A program made the position numbers and the translations under genes. A stretch of 6,523 bases of DNA. Source: an uncultured Acidimicrobiales bacterium (lineage in GTDB: Bacteria > Actinomycetota > Acidimicrobiia > Acidimicrobiales > UBA10347). Under the pieces are notes generated by a model. The model ran no database searches. It had not been told where the DNA came from and saw nothing but the letters and a program-made list of their open reading frames with translations. The stretch is from contig CALDGN010000327.1 in the NCBI GenBank assembly GCA_937942965.1, forward strand, positions 1 to 6,523, read 5' to 3'. Positions 6,128-6,523 of the stretch are shown piece by piece; position 1 is the stretch's first letter, and the number at the start of each line of letters is the position of its first letter.

Positions 6128-6523
6128 GTGGCGCTTCTGATCGACACGCCGAGATGGGAATGGCGCGGTCACCTGTGGGCGCACATGATCAGCGACGTCA
6201 GCCTTGATGAGCTTCACGAGGCGGCCCGTGGCCTCGGTCTGAGGTGGTTGTCGTTCGGTCGCGATCACTACGACGTGCCCGATGTGTTGTGGCCAGCTGC
6301 GTGTGAGATCGCCGAACTCGTGGACTCGCGGGTGATCGTGCGCAGCTTGCGAGCGTCGGGCTTGCGTGTCGGGGGAGGCAAGCCGCAGAAGTCGTGGCGG
6401 CTGCTGCCCGATGTCCCGCCCGAGATCGATCGGCCCGAGATCCGAGCCTGGCGCGAAAGCGTCGTGCGATTGCTCGGTGCGCCCGCGGTTGACGTGCTCG
6501 GGCGGCCGACCGAAGTGGTCGTG
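6128..6523 (+). CDS. DUF4031 domain protein (3' end outside window)
   Basis: Translation gives 132 residues without a stop before the right edge. Residues 1-80 match the DUF4031 family as I remember it: an N-terminal strand with Asp (ALLIDTPRW, 2-10), W-x-H (17-19), SD (22-23), an acidic helix (SLDELHEAARGLGL, 25-38), then the family's DHYD motif (46-49) and an RSLRASGLR segment after a second helix. Conserved Asp and His residues suggest a metal- or nucleic-acid-related role, but the family has no established function. Residues from about 83 onward (GGGKPQKSW, a Pro-rich linker, then a new helix AWRESVVRLLGA) go beyond the core domain, so the protein is probably longer than the minimal family members. 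The start at GTG 6128 is fixed by GGAGG five bases upstream. The gene is divergent from the 118-residue gene. Confidence 0.85.
   Translation, partial: MALLIDTPRWEWRGHLWAHMISDVSLDELHEAARGLGLRWLSFGRDHYDVPDVLWPAACEIAELVDSRVIVRSLRASGLRVGGGKPQKSWRLLPDVPPEIDRPEIRAWRESVVRLLGAPAVDVLGRPTEVVV

Noticed and set aside
5715..6140. Plus-strand open frame of 141 codons opposite the 118-residue gene
   Set aside because: It is Ala-rich and low in complexity, lacks a ribosome binding site, and overlaps the better-supported minus-strand frame.
5632..6147. Minus-strand open frame of 171 codons
   Set aside because: The translation is very Ser/Arg-rich, typical of an out-of-frame reading of GC-rich coding DNA, and it overlaps the dut 3' end and the 118-residue gene.
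6074..6268. Minus-strand 64-codon open frame just upstream of the 118-residue gene, in the same frame and separated by one TGA
   Set aside because: It raised the idea of a stop-interrupted or longer gene, but it is antisense to the well-supported DUF4031 gene and its translation shows no conserved pattern.

Overview
The window looks like ordinary chromosome from a GC-rich actinobacterium, most likely of the Acidimicrobiia (Ilumatobacter-like) type. This rests on the strong GC preference at third codon positions, frequent GTG starts, a class E (LAxTG) sortase signal, apparently leaderless genes with TAnnnT -10 boxes, and a DUF4031 gene. The lineage is inferred from family resemblance and not proven. 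I see no mobile element, CRISPR array, tRNA or rRNA, and no phage module.

Layout. (1) Positions 1-4566 (+) are the 3' part of a very large secreted surface-protein gene, open at the left edge of the window. It encodes the end of one repeat and ten further complete repeats of about 120-130 residues (DUF11/DUF7933-like Ig-type domains). After these come a short C-terminal domain, a Pro/Gly/Ser/Thr-rich spacer and a sortase sorting signal (LAYTG, hydrophobic segment, Arg-rich tail). (2) Positions 4598-5155 (-) are orn, oligoribonuclease, convergent with the surface protein across a 31-base gap. (3) Positions 5156-5252 are a 97-base divergent promoter region. Both genes flanking it carry the same TACGGT hexamer exactly six bases before their start codon, as expected for leaderless mRNAs. 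(4) Positions 5253-5693 (+) are dut, a complete trimeric-type dUTPase. (5) Positions 5711-6067 (-) encode a small unrecognised protein of 118 residues, convergent with dut; a hairpin lies over the dut stop codon. (6) Positions 6128-6523 (+) are the 5' part of a DUF4031 gene with a strong Shine-Dalgarno site, cut off by the right edge.

How the parts fit. orn and dut are nucleotide-metabolism housekeeping genes: Orn degrades 2-5 nt RNA fragments and pGpG, and Dut removes dUTP and supplies dUMP for dTMP synthesis. They share a compact back-to-back promoter region. The surface protein has no visible functional link to them. It is the most unusual part of the window because of its repeat organisation, a cysteine pair in every repeat, and its sorting signal. 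I found no convincing undescribed system. The observations most worth a second look are the matched leaderless promoters, the Cys-paired alternating repeat array with a class E sortase signal, and the unassigned 118-residue protein.
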